Positions 1 to 6,199 of a stretch of 9,207 nt of DNA are shown here, in pieces. Position 1 is the stretch's first letter; every line of letters begins with the position of its first letter. The notes below the pieces were generated by a model. That model did no database searches. It saw only the letters and a program-made list of their open reading frames with translations, and was not told the DNA's origin. Both the position numbers and the translations under genes were made by a program. The DNA is from an uncultured Azospirillum sp. (GTDB taxonomy: Bacteria > Pseudomonadota > Alphaproteobacteria > RF32 > CAG-239). The stretch spans positions 1 to 9,207 of the forward strand of contig CABUAP010000042.1 in NCBI GenBank assembly GCA_902489675.1. The letters run 5' to 3'.

Positions 1-165
1 AAAATATTATATTGATTTTGCTTTTTATTTTTTTAATGTATATCTTAGGTTGCAACTAAAAATATGTAAAAGAATTGCCTTGCAATCGATCGATATTTTG
101 TTTAAGCTGTGCGGCATAGCATTTCCGTGTTCATATGGATTTTTTTTATGAACAATGGGGTGTTT

Positions 166-341
166 AGCACCCCTCGCCGGGTGCGGGACATTCGAAAGTC
201 CTGGTATAGACGGTGCTTTGAGGATATAGCGCCGTAAGGGATGCGAAGAATTTTGGTTCGCATCTGCATATATCCCCGCTGGGAACGGTCGGGGAGCTTT
301 AAGTGTATGTTCAGGAGCTTCTAAGCTTTAAAGACTTAAAG
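166..341. other. Structured intergenic region; candidate ncRNA or leader RNA
   Basis: Positions 1-481 contain no convincing protein gene. The first ~160 bases are AT-rich. From 166 the sequence becomes GC-richer and dense in inverted repeats: GCACCC/GGGTGC (167-172 with 179-184), GGAC/GTCC (186-189 with 198-201), GGATATA/TATATCC (222-228 with 269-275) enclosing GATGCGAA/TTCGCATC (240-247 with 257-264), CCCCG/CGGGG (274-278 with 290-294) and CTTTAAGT/ACTTAAAG (297-304 with 334-341). An alternative pairing AGCACC/GGTGCT (166-171 with 212-217) would exclude the first hairpin. This density suggests a structured RNA, either independent or the 5' leader of the downstream regulator gene. I do not recognise a known family, and the strand is undetermined although the only downstream gene is on +. 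Confidence 0.4.
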
Positions 342-358
342 GTCATTTCTATACATGA

Positions 359-462
359 TTTTCGAACTCTCCGGCCATCTTCCGTACAGGTGGTTTTGGG
401 TGGAGTTTCCAATCAAAACTATGATAAGTCGGGCAAAACGATGGCCTCTGAGTATTGAAAAC
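359..462. repeat. Nested inverted repeat just upstream of the XRE gene
   Basis: A 7-bp perfect arm pair GGCCATC (373-379) and GATGGCC (440-446) encloses a second pair GTTTTG/CAAAAC (393-398 with 414-419) with TGGA/TCCA at its tip (401-404 with 408-411). Outside the main arms, ACTC (365-368) and GAGT (449-452), then TTTC/GAAA, can extend the pairing imperfectly. The element ends about 8 bases before the ribosome binding site of the XRE gene, so it may be a leader hairpin, an operator region, or the end of the structured RNA to its left. The role is inferred from position only. Confidence 0.4.
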
Positions 463-469
463 TAATATG

Positions 470-475
470 AAGGAG
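470..475 (+). promoter_or_regulatory. Ribosome binding site fixing the XRE start
   Basis: AAGGAG lies six bases before the ATG at 482. The in-frame TTG at 455 and ATG at 467 have no comparable site, and the ATG at 467 immediately precedes this motif, so 482 is the preferred start. Confidence 0.75.
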
Positions 476-481
476 CCTGAT

Positions 482-1024
482 ATGATCAGTAAACGACAAT
501 TAGCCCGAGGCCGTATGCCGGACGGACAACCCAATCCATTAGATGTACATATCGGAAATCGTCTGCGAATCAGACGCGTATTTCTCGGTATAACTCAAAA
601 AGATCTGGCAAAACTTGCCGGTATCAGTCATCAACAAATTCAGCAATATGAAATCGGCGGAAACCGCATTTCCGCACAGCGTTTATGGGTTTTCTCCCGG
701 CTGCTTGATGTTTCTGTTATGTTCTTTTTCGAAGATCTTGACCCCGAGGTGGTCAGCAAAGTGTTCAGTATGCTGCCTGTTTCCGACTTTAGCGATTTGC
801 ATATCGAAGAATGCCGGATAGAAGACAGGAACGATATTCAGGAACTGATAAGCTCTTATATGCGGCTGATTCGCAGCCATCGAAAACCATTGGCCGAAAC
901 TTTCCTTAAATTGCTTGACGAAGTTTCGCATTCGCCCAATCACGAGGGAGAGATTTCTCTTTCCGCCTGTTTAGGGAATAAAAATGCCGGTTCTAAAAAA
1001 ACAAGAAAAGGAACCGCAAAATAA
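482..1024 (+). CDS. XRE-family helix-turn-helix transcriptional regulator
   Basis: A 180-residue cytoplasmic DNA-binding protein. The Cro/C1-type helix-turn-helix spans about residues 24-85: IGNRLRIRRVFLGITQKDLAK forms the first helices, and GISHQQIQQYEIGGNRISAQRL the turn, recognition helix and following helix. The segment ends in SVMFFFEDL, a form familiar from a widespread alphaproteobacterial XRE group. The C-terminal ~95 residues are helical and acidic, with a basic tail (KKTRKGTAK), and have no domain I recognise; they may dimerise or bind a ligand. The ATG at 482 is chosen over upstream in-frame starts because of its ribosome binding site. The gene stands alone, converges with the hydrogenase operon, and has a strongly structured upstream region. 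Its targets cannot be read from the sequence; control of the neighbouring hydrogenases is possible but unsupported. Confidence 0.88.
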   Translation: MISKRQLARGRMPDGQPNPLDVHIGNRLRIRRVFLGITQKDLAKLAGISHQQIQQYEIGGNRISAQRLWVFSRLLDVSVMFFFEDLDPEVVSKVFSMLPVSDFSDLHIEECRIEDRNDIQELISSYMRLIRSHRKPLAETFLKLLDEVSHSPNHEGEISLSACLGNKNAGSKKTRKGTAK

Positions 1025-1072
1025 ATTTTATTGCAGCATAAACTTTCGTCGGTTGAGGTAAATGTTTATTCG

Positions 1073-1122
1073 CCGTTCTAACAGCAGCCGACAATCAGTC
1101 TAAAGCGGCTCAATCCGAACGG
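1073..1122. repeat. Nested inverted repeat in the convergent intergenic region
   Basis: CCGTTC (1073-1078) pairs with GAACGG (1117-1122), and inside it AGCCG (1086-1090) pairs with CGGCT (1106-1110). It lies between the XRE stop and the operon terminator. There is no T-run after it, so it is not a standard intrinsic terminator. It could be a 3' UTR structure of the XRE transcript; the role is unknown. Confidence 0.35.
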
Positions 1123-1160
1123 TTGTTTCATTTGTCTGTTGATGAGGACGTTAGGATCAT

Positions 1161-1191
1161 GAAAAAGCCTCCCATAGGGGAGGCCTTTTTC
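1161..1191 (-). terminator. Intrinsic terminator of the hydrogenase operon, possibly bidirectional
   Basis: GCCTCCC (1167-1173), loop ATAG, GGGAGGC (1178-1184), flanked by a five-A run on the left and a five-T run on the right. Read on the minus strand, it begins directly after the stop codon of the last hydrogenase gene and ends in a U-run. Read on the plus strand, it also ends in a T-run, so it may stop transcripts from the XRE gene too; no other plus-strand terminator is visible after 1024. Confidence 0.85.
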
Positions 1192-2646
1192 TTAGTCTTT
1201 TTTATCTTTTAAATCAGGCGCGGTCTTAACATAATTTTCGACCATAATCGCCGATTTCTTAGCCAGCGCCACACAGCCGGGGCCGGCCACGCAGCCGCCT
1301 TCGCAGCACATCACCTCAACCATGTTGAAGTCTGACCCTTTGGTCGCATACTGCTTCAACAGTTTGATGCTTGCTTTGTTGAGGCCGTTGATTGCCGTCG
1401 GTTTGAAATCTACTTTGCCTTCAACCAGCGAGGCTACCGCGCCGGCAACGCCGCCGCTGATAGGGAACCTGCGTCCCTGAGCGCAAGATATTTTGGCAAA
1501 TTCCTGCGGCTCGCAGTCGGCCACGTTAATGCCCGAGGCCACCAGCATAGCGCCGATTTCTTCAAATGTCAGCACATAGTCGACGTTAGGATCGTTTTCC
1601 GCTTCAAAGCGCTTGGCCAGACAGGGGCCGACAAAGACCGCCGTACATTCCGGCTGTTCTTGTTTCAGCAGCTCGGCGGTATAGTACATCGGTGTGCGGG
1701 TATGAGAAACATACGGCTTAATTTCCGGAATATGCAGATCCGCGGCTTTATAGTAAGCCGGGCAGCAGGAAGTGGTCATCAGTTTGTCGCCGTTTTCCAT
1801 TTTCTCAATAAATTCGGCCGCTTCTTTTTGGGTGGTAATATCCGCGCCGATGGCAACTTCAACCACATCGGCAAAACCGAGTTTTTTCAAAGCGCCGATC
1901 AGATTGTTGATGGTACCCGGAAACTGGCCGAGAACCGCCGGCGCCAGCATGGCGACCACCTTTTTGTTTTCATCGGCCAAGAGCTTCAGCACATCGACCA
2001 TCTGCGACATTTCGACCACCGCACCGAACGGGCAGGACTGCAGACATTTGCCGCAAAGAATACATTTTTCCGGATCAATATGCTCTTTGCCGGATTCGTC
2101 TTTGCTGATAGCGCCGACCGGGCAAGCTTCTTCGCACGGAATCGGTACCCGGATCACGGCATGATAGGGGCATACGTCCTGACAGCGCCCGCAGGAAATA
2201 CATTTGTCGGGATCAATGGTCGAACGTCCGTTGACAATGGTGATTGCCTCTTTGGGGCAGTTGACCTGACAGGGCTTGGCAAAACAGCCGCGGCAGGCGT
2301 CGGTCACCAGATAGCGGGAGCGGATGCAGCCCGAGCAGGCATCGGTAATAACCGCCAGCTTGTTAACGGCATGTTCGGTTCTTTCCAATGCGCGTTCGCC
2401 GTATTCTTTCAAACTGGTCAGCTCATCGGTTTCGTCTTCGGGGGCAAAGCCCATGCTGGCCATGCAGCGGTATTTCAAAATAGCGCGGTCTTTATAAATG
2501 CAGCAGCGGCTCACTTCGCCGCCTTTGGGGCGCAGTTCCAAGGGGATGCGGTCGGCTTCGGCAAACCGTCCCTGCAAAAATTTTTCAACGATTTTAACCA
2601 AAATGCGGGTGCGCATCTGATTGGCATTGTTCTTAGGTATCAGCAT
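1192..2646 (-). CDS. [FeFe]-hydrogenase with N-terminal ferredoxin-type clusters (HfsD-like, group B-like)
   Basis: A 484-residue cytoplasmic iron-sulfur enzyme expected to interconvert protons, electrons and H2. After a ~100-residue N-terminal segment, cysteine groups follow at C104/C107, C118-C121-C126-C130, C149-C152-C155-C159, C171/C175 and C195-C198-C201-C205, indicating several [4Fe-4S] clusters. The H-cluster domain (about 225-470) carries all three signatures: TTSCCPAY (C294, C295), VGPCLAKR (C342) and VMCCEGGCVAGP (C448, C452). C294 corresponds to the proton-transfer cysteine of catalytic enzymes, so it should be active. GPC in place of MPC, and GGCVAGP, fit the group B-like form rather than the classic group A form. 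An extra cysteine (C447) sits where alanine is usual. The start overlaps the preceding stop by one base (TAATG), and it is the last gene before the terminator. No maturase (HydE, HydF or HydG) is in the window, so the H-cluster must be assembled from genes elsewhere. Confidence 0.88.
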   Translation of the reverse strand: MLIPKNNANQMRTRILVKIVEKFLQGRFAEADRIPLELRPKGGEVSRCCIYKDRAILKYRCMASMGFAPEDETDELTSLKEYGERALERTEHAVNKLAVITDACSGCIRSRYLVTDACRGCFAKPCQVNCPKEAITIVNGRSTIDPDKCISCGRCQDVCPYHAVIRVPIPCEEACPVGAISKDESGKEHIDPEKCILCGKCLQSCPFGAVVEMSQMVDVLKLLADENKKVVAMLAPAVLGQFPGTINNLIGALKKLGFADVVEVAIGADITTQKEAAEFIEKMENGDKLMTTSCCPAYYKAADLHIPEIKPYVSHTRTPMYYTAELLKQEQPECTAVFVGPCLAKRFEAENDPNVDYVLTFEEIGAMLVASGINVADCEPQEFAKISCAQGRRFPISGGVAGAVASLVEGKVDFKPTAINGLNKASIKLLKQYATKGSDFNMVEVMCCEGGCVAGPGCVALAKKSAIMVENYVKTAPDLKDKKD

Positions 2647-2912
2647 TAGTTTTCCCGGTTCAAAATTTCTCTTACTTTGTTAACGACTTTTTCAAAATTG
2701 GCTTCTTCGATAAGCTCATCATTGACCATCACAAACGGTCCGCGGTTATATTTGGCGGTGGTATTTTTGCAATGATTCATGCAGCGGGCTTCTTCTATTT
2801 CGATTTTGTCGGCAATATCTGCCGGCGGAGCAAATTCCAGCACCTGAATCTGAGCCGCTCCCATTACGAAACAGGAAGTTCCGCAGCAAATTTTGATTTT
2901 TACTTTTTCCAT
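2646..2912 (-). CDS. NuoE-like thioredoxin-fold [2Fe-2S] ferredoxin
   Basis: An 88-residue cytoplasmic protein with the cysteine pattern of the NuoE/thioredoxin-like ferredoxin family: C9-x4-C14 near the N terminus (CCGTSC) and C44-x3-C48 (RCMNHC). It likely binds one [2Fe-2S] cluster and passes electrons to or from the hydrogenase encoded immediately downstream, whose start overlaps this gene's stop by one base. An additional cysteine (C10) lies beside the first ligand. AAAGGA about eight bases upstream supports the ATG at 2912. The gene begins 15 bases after the phosphatase stop. It is much shorter than true NuoE (~160 residues), so it represents only the ferredoxin fold, as in hydrogenase-associated small subunits. 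The partner assignment is inferred from gene order. Confidence 0.82.
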   Translation of the reverse strand: MEKVKIKICCGTSCFVMGAAQIQVLEFAPPADIADKIEIEEARCMNHCKNTTAKYNRGPFVMVNDELIEEANFEKVVNKVREILNREN

Positions 2913-2927
2913 AAGTTTATTCCTTTA

Positions 2928-4103
2928 CTATAAGTATCTGACCGAAATTTCCTTCAGGTAGCGGTTCTGCAGCAGCCTGAATATTTTTTTGACGATGTTG
3001 CGCCTGATTTCGAGCTCCATCGGCAGGCTCGGATCCTGATGGGCAACATTAATTTTGGTGCCGACCACAAAATCAATCTTGTCGCTGCCAAGCAGCAGAT
3101 TGACCAGACGAACCGATGCAACGTTTGGCTTTCTGTCGATCCCTTCTTTTAGCATACGATACGCATCGGTCAAGGTTAAAATGCCTTCCGTCACCAAATC
3201 AACGCCGTCCATGGTTGAAGCCATCGGGATCTCTGTATCGAAACTGGTCTTGTCAATTTCGCATTTTAGGCACAGTTCGCGTTCGATGATGTTGGCGGTG
3301 GTGCCTCCGCAGATTGCCACTTTGCCGTCATAGTCGGAAACCAATTCCGCAAATTCGCGGTCTTTGTCCTCGTCAAACGGCGGTCCGGTCAAAACCAACA
3401 GTTTGCGCGGAGTGCGAAAATAGATGCAAACACAGCTGATGTCATCGCCGGCCTTGTGGTCAATCTCTTTGTTCAAGGCCTCTTCAACCACTTTTTGCGC
3501 CAAAGTCTGCGACGACATATAGGGGTCTTTTTCGAGTTCTTTTAGGATAAACTCGCTGCAGCCTTGTCTTCCCCAGCCAAGCGGATAGCGTTTGTTGCCA
3601 AGCCCGGCTTGGGTCACGCCGTCCGACATCAGGATGATGCGATCTTCCGGCTGAGTGGTGATTTGCGAAACGCAGATGGAGCGTTCTTTCCATTTCGGTG
3701 AGGAAAATTCCCGTCCTTTAACCGCCGGCAGCCGGTTGTTGCGGATGAATATGTAGCGGGGATTGTCCATCTCAAAAATCCGGGTTTTTCCTTCCAACTC
3801 GCTGTCGACAATGGAAAAGGTGGCATAACTGATTTTGCGGATCTGGCAAATCGGCAGCGCGTCCATCATAATCTCCGACGAGCGTAGCAAATCGGTGTTG
3901 TCTTCCATAAATTTCATCGCCATCCGGGTGGTCATCGATGACAGAATATTAGCTTTGACTCCGCTGCCCAGCCCGTCGGAAAGCACGCTGATCACCCGTC
4001 TTTCTTCGGGAATTTTTTTCGAATAAATGGTGTCGCCGAAACAGTCTTCGCCGTCTTTTTGCTTTTGGTAGGAACCGATGTCAATAAACAGCGAGTTGTT
4101 CAT
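2928..4103 (-). CDS. SpoIIE/PP2C-type serine/threonine phosphatase (HfsC-like)
   Basis: A 391-residue cytoplasmic protein. Residues ~1-230 form a SpoIIE/PP2C-type phosphatase domain with the expected metal-binding acidic motifs: SDGLGSG (D43), MSDGVTQAG (D161) and AGDDISCV (D220, D221). Such enzymes remove phosphate from serine or threonine, often on anti-sigma-factor antagonists. Residues ~235-391 form a second domain with LVLTGPPFDED, a glycine-rich CGGTTANI segment and DGVDLVTEGILTLTDAY; I do not know its function. The ATG overlaps the stop of the PAS-hydrogenase gene (ATGA), and GAGGA lies six bases upstream. That coupling suggests the phosphatase is the output of the sensory hydrogenase, as proposed for phosphatase-linked group C hydrogenases. 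No anti-sigma factor, anti-sigma antagonist or kinase gene is present here, so its substrate is unknown. Confidence 0.87.
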   Translation of the reverse strand: MNNSLFIDIGSYQKQKDGEDCFGDTIYSKKIPEERRVISVLSDGLGSGVKANILSSMTTRMAMKFMEDNTDLLRSSEIMMDALPICQIRKISYATFSIVDSELEGKTRIFEMDNPRYIFIRNNRLPAVKGREFSSPKWKERSICVSQITTQPEDRIILMSDGVTQAGLGNKRYPLGWGRQGCSEFILKELEKDPYMSSQTLAQKVVEEALNKEIDHKAGDDISCVCIYFRTPRKLLVLTGPPFDEDKDREFAELVSDYDGKVAICGGTTANIIERELCLKCEIDKTSFDTEIPMASTMDGVDLVTEGILTLTDAYRMLKEGIDRKPNVASVRLVNLLLGSDKIDFVVGTKINVAHQDPSLPMELEIRRNIVKKIFRLLQNRYLKEISVRYL

Positions 4104-5863
4104 TTGTTTTCCTCATAGGATTTAATCGTCTTTTCTACGCTGCTCTCGGATTCGGCGCCGGCATAGTCTTCGGCGATCGAACGCAGCAAAATTTCCGTTT
4201 CTGCCATATGTTCGCCGAGAGTACAGGCAATCTGCTGAACGGTAGCCAGATTTTTATGGATGACATCCTTGGCTTTGGCGGCGATTCGCTCTTTTTTCAT
4301 CTCCATTTTGGTCACGTCTTGGATAATGCCGCCGACGATTTGTTTCTTATCGATATTGAAAACCACTACGTCAAACAACCGGTCGCCGAAACGGACGTGT
4401 TCGCGCCGGATATCCTGTTCCAAGTCGAGTGAAGCCGAAAACAGGTTGGTAAAGTCAAGAAAATCGCGCAGGTTTGCACCGCGGAGATTCGCTCGGTCAT
4501 AAAGATCGGCGTGTTCTTCTTCTGACCAGAAAGTTTCGGCAAATTTGTCATTGTACTCAATGATATTCAAATTGCTGTCGGCAATTACGATCGGCGAAGG
4601 GATGCAGCGGATAAGGGCATTGGCCTTGCGCTGAGCCTGATGCTTCATATTGGAAACGCACATTTCCGGTTCGGCTTTGCCGGCAAGCATGGCGCGGGCA
4701 AAATTGCGGCAGGTATCGTAACCGCAGCCGCCGCAGTTTAATTCGTCTTCCACACCGTATTTGCCGATAATCGTCAACGCCCGTTTGATTTCCGCTTCGC
4801 TGAATTCTTTGTCCGTAACCGTCTTTTCCTCATATTGCATTCGGATGTCGGCCAGCGGTTCCCTTTTGCCGGCCTGATCGGAAAAATCGCTGTTTTTTAA
4901 TATTTCAAGCCGCTTGTCAAAGCCCGGATTGCGATTGCTCATACAAGGGCCGGCAACACAGCCGCCGTGACAAGCCAGACATTCGATAAAGACCGGCCGG
5001 TCAAAATTTTCCGGTTTTAAGCCTGCCAATTCCCGCTTAATGTTCTGGATACCCGATATCTGCATCATATAGGCGTTTTGGGCGGCCGCGTAAGGTTTGA
5101 CGGTTTCGATCATGCCGCCCTCAATCGGGTAGGCGGTGCCTTCTTCTGCCTTGGTCATCACAAATTTGTCATAAACGCTGGTGCGGATTTCTTCGGGGAA
5201 AATACCGGCTTCCCGGAACCATTGGCGGATATCGCCGAAACTAAGGCTCAAACTCAACAGGTCGGGATGGGCGTCGGCCTCAAGTTTTTTGGCAATGCAG
5301 GGACCGACAAACACCACTTCAATTTCGCTGCCGAGTTTGTCTTTCAGCATCCGGCAGTGCGCCAAAAGCGGCGACGAAAGCGGCGTCAGATGCGGCGTCA
5401 TTTCCGGCAGATATTTGCGCACATATTCAACCACTGCCGGGCAGGCGGTTGAGATCAACAGTCCCGATTCCTTTTCTCCGAGCATCCGGGCAATATGGGC
5501 GGAAACTTCCTCGGCGCCGGCCGCTGTTTCTCCCACCCCGCGAAAACCGAGCCGGCGCAGGGCGGCGATCATATTTTCCGCCGGCAGGCCGCCAAATTCG
5601 GTAATCCAGGACGGCGCCAGCGAAACATAAACGTCTTTGCCCGATTCGATTAAATGCTTGGCTCGCGTCAGGTCATTGCGCGGCTGTTTGGCCTTGGCCG
5701 GACAAACCCGGTAACAGGTGCCGCAGGCAATGCACAAATCGGGTACAATCTGGGCGCTGCTGTCTTCAATCTTGATTGCTTTGACCGGGCAGCGGCGGAC
5801 GCATTTGTAACAGTCCATGCAGTTGTTTTTGATTGTATATAAAGGATATTCGCGGTCAGACAT
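4100..5863 (-). CDS. Sensory-type [FeFe]-hydrogenase with FeS and PAS domains (HydS/HfsB-like, group C)
   Basis: A 587-residue cytoplasmic iron-sulfur protein, probably an H2 or redox sensor. In order: two [4Fe-4S] ferredoxin motifs (C15-C18-C21-C25 and C44-C47-C50-C54); an H-cluster domain (~75-320) with ISTACPA (C141), VGPCIAKK (C189) and ECLACHGGCVAGP (C298, C302); an FeS domain of the RnfB type (C377-x2-C380-x4-C385 and C402); a PAS domain (~415-520, IPSPIVIADSNLNIIEYN); and a charged helical tail. The residue before C141 is alanine (A140) where catalytic enzymes have the proton-transfer cysteine, a hallmark of the sensory hydrogenases. There is no kinase, cyclase or other output domain, so signalling must pass to a partner, most plausibly the phosphatase whose start overlaps this stop. 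The ATG at 5863 follows the small [2Fe-2S] gene by 18 bases with a modest GGGA site. Residual catalysis cannot be excluded. Confidence 0.88.
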   Translation of the reverse strand: MSDREYPLYTIKNNCMDCYKCVRRCPVKAIKIEDSSAQIVPDLCIACGTCYRVCPAKAKQPRNDLTRAKHLIESGKDVYVSLAPSWITEFGGLPAENMIAALRRLGFRGVGETAAGAEEVSAHIARMLGEKESGLLISTACPAVVEYVRKYLPEMTPHLTPLSSPLLAHCRMLKDKLGSEIEVVFVGPCIAKKLEADAHPDLLSLSLSFGDIRQWFREAGIFPEEIRTSVYDKFVMTKAEEGTAYPIEGGMIETVKPYAAAQNAYMMQISGIQNIKRELAGLKPENFDRPVFIECLACHGGCVAGPCMSNRNPGFDKRLEILKNSDFSDQAGKREPLADIRMQYEEKTVTDKEFSEAEIKRALTIIGKYGVEDELNCGGCGYDTCRNFARAMLAGKAEPEMCVSNMKHQAQRKANALIRCIPSPIVIADSNLNIIEYNDKFAETFWSEEEHADLYDRANLRGANLRDFLDFTNLFSASLDLEQDIRREHVRFGDRLFDVVVFNIDKKQIVGGIIQDVTKMEMKKERIAAKAKDVIHKNLATVQQIACTLGEHMAETEILLRSIAEDYAGAESESSVEKTIKSYEENK

Positions 5864-5881
5864 GATTTTGTTCCCGGTCGG

Positions 5882-6124
5882 TTATTTGCGGAAGTTTTTT
5901 TCCAAAATGTCAAGCAGAGTGCCGTTATCGACATTATGATATTCCACCCCGTCGATGGTGATATTAGGGCCGGCGGCGCAGCGGTTGCAGCAACGCAGTC
6001 CGGTCAGTTCAACTTCGGCTTCAATATCGTTTTGTTCCAGAAAATTTTGGATCAGCTGGAGGTTTTTGGCGTTTCCCCGGGCAAAACAGGAGCTGCCCAT
6101 ACATACTTTGATAACGTGTGCCAT
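5882..6124 (-). CDS. NuoE-like thioredoxin-fold [2Fe-2S] ferredoxin, first gene of the hydrogenase operon
   Basis: An 80-residue cytoplasmic protein with C8-x4-C13 (CMGSSC) and C45-x3-C49 (CCNRC), followed by AGPNITIDG, the pattern of the thioredoxin-like [2Fe-2S] ferredoxin family. It is distinct from the 88-residue paralogue further down the operon; each lies directly before a hydrogenase gene, suggesting that each pairs with its own. AAGGAG eight bases before the ATG at 6124 decides the start; an ATG six bases upstream is too close to that site, and a longer reading frame from 6187 has no ribosome site and would run through the promoter. Its role as electron donor or acceptor of the sensory hydrogenase is inferred from position. 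Confidence 0.83.
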   Translation of the reverse strand: MAHVIKVCMGSSCFARGNAKNLQLIQNFLEQNDIEAEVELTGLRCCNRCAAGPNITIDGVEYHNVDNGTLLDILEKNFRK

Positions 6125-6132
6125 GCACATTT

Positions 6133-6138
6133 CTCCTT
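6133..6138 (-). promoter_or_regulatory. Ribosome binding site of the first operon gene
   Basis: On the minus strand AAGGAG lies eight bases before the ATG at 6124, selecting it over the ATG at 6130 and the upstream in-frame extension. Confidence 0.75.
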
Positions 6139-6159
6139 TTTGGAAAGTCTGTATCTGAA

Positions 6160-6187
6160 AGTATAGCCGAGGATGCAAAAAAAACAA
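6160..6187 (-). promoter_or_regulatory. Candidate sigma-70-type promoter of the hydrogenase operon
   Basis: On the minus strand TTGTTT (6182-6187) and TATACT (6160-6165) are separated by 16 bases, 36 bases before the first operon start. The -10 matches the consensus at five of six positions and the -35 keeps TTG. It lies in the 75-base gap after truA, so the operon probably has its own promoter, although read-through from truA is possible because no terminator is visible there. Confidence 0.5.
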
Positions 6188-6199
6188 CAGTATTTTTAG

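Noticed and set aside
219..233. Similarity of GAGGATATAGCGCC to the group I intron S element
   Set aside because: No matching P, Q or R elements or P7 pairing were found nearby.
240..264. tRNA-like GGTTCGCATC motif
   Set aside because: It forms part of a simple 8-bp hairpin; no acceptor stem, anticodon arm or CCA end can be placed around it.
283..310. Resemblance of CGGTCGGGGAGCTTTAAG to part of 6S RNA
   Set aside because: The similarity is short, and the long rod with a central bubble expected of 6S RNA could not be built from the surrounding sequence.
349..534. Minus-strand 61-codon reading frame upstream of the XRE gene
   Set aside because: It overlaps the XRE start and ribosome binding site on the opposite strand and the inverted repeat, and shows no protein-like features.
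1660..2649. Long + strand reading frame (329 codons) opposite the catalytic hydrogenase gene
   Set aside because: It lies wholly antisense to a gene with clear conserved motifs, has no family motifs of its own, and its composition is that of a mirrored coding frame.
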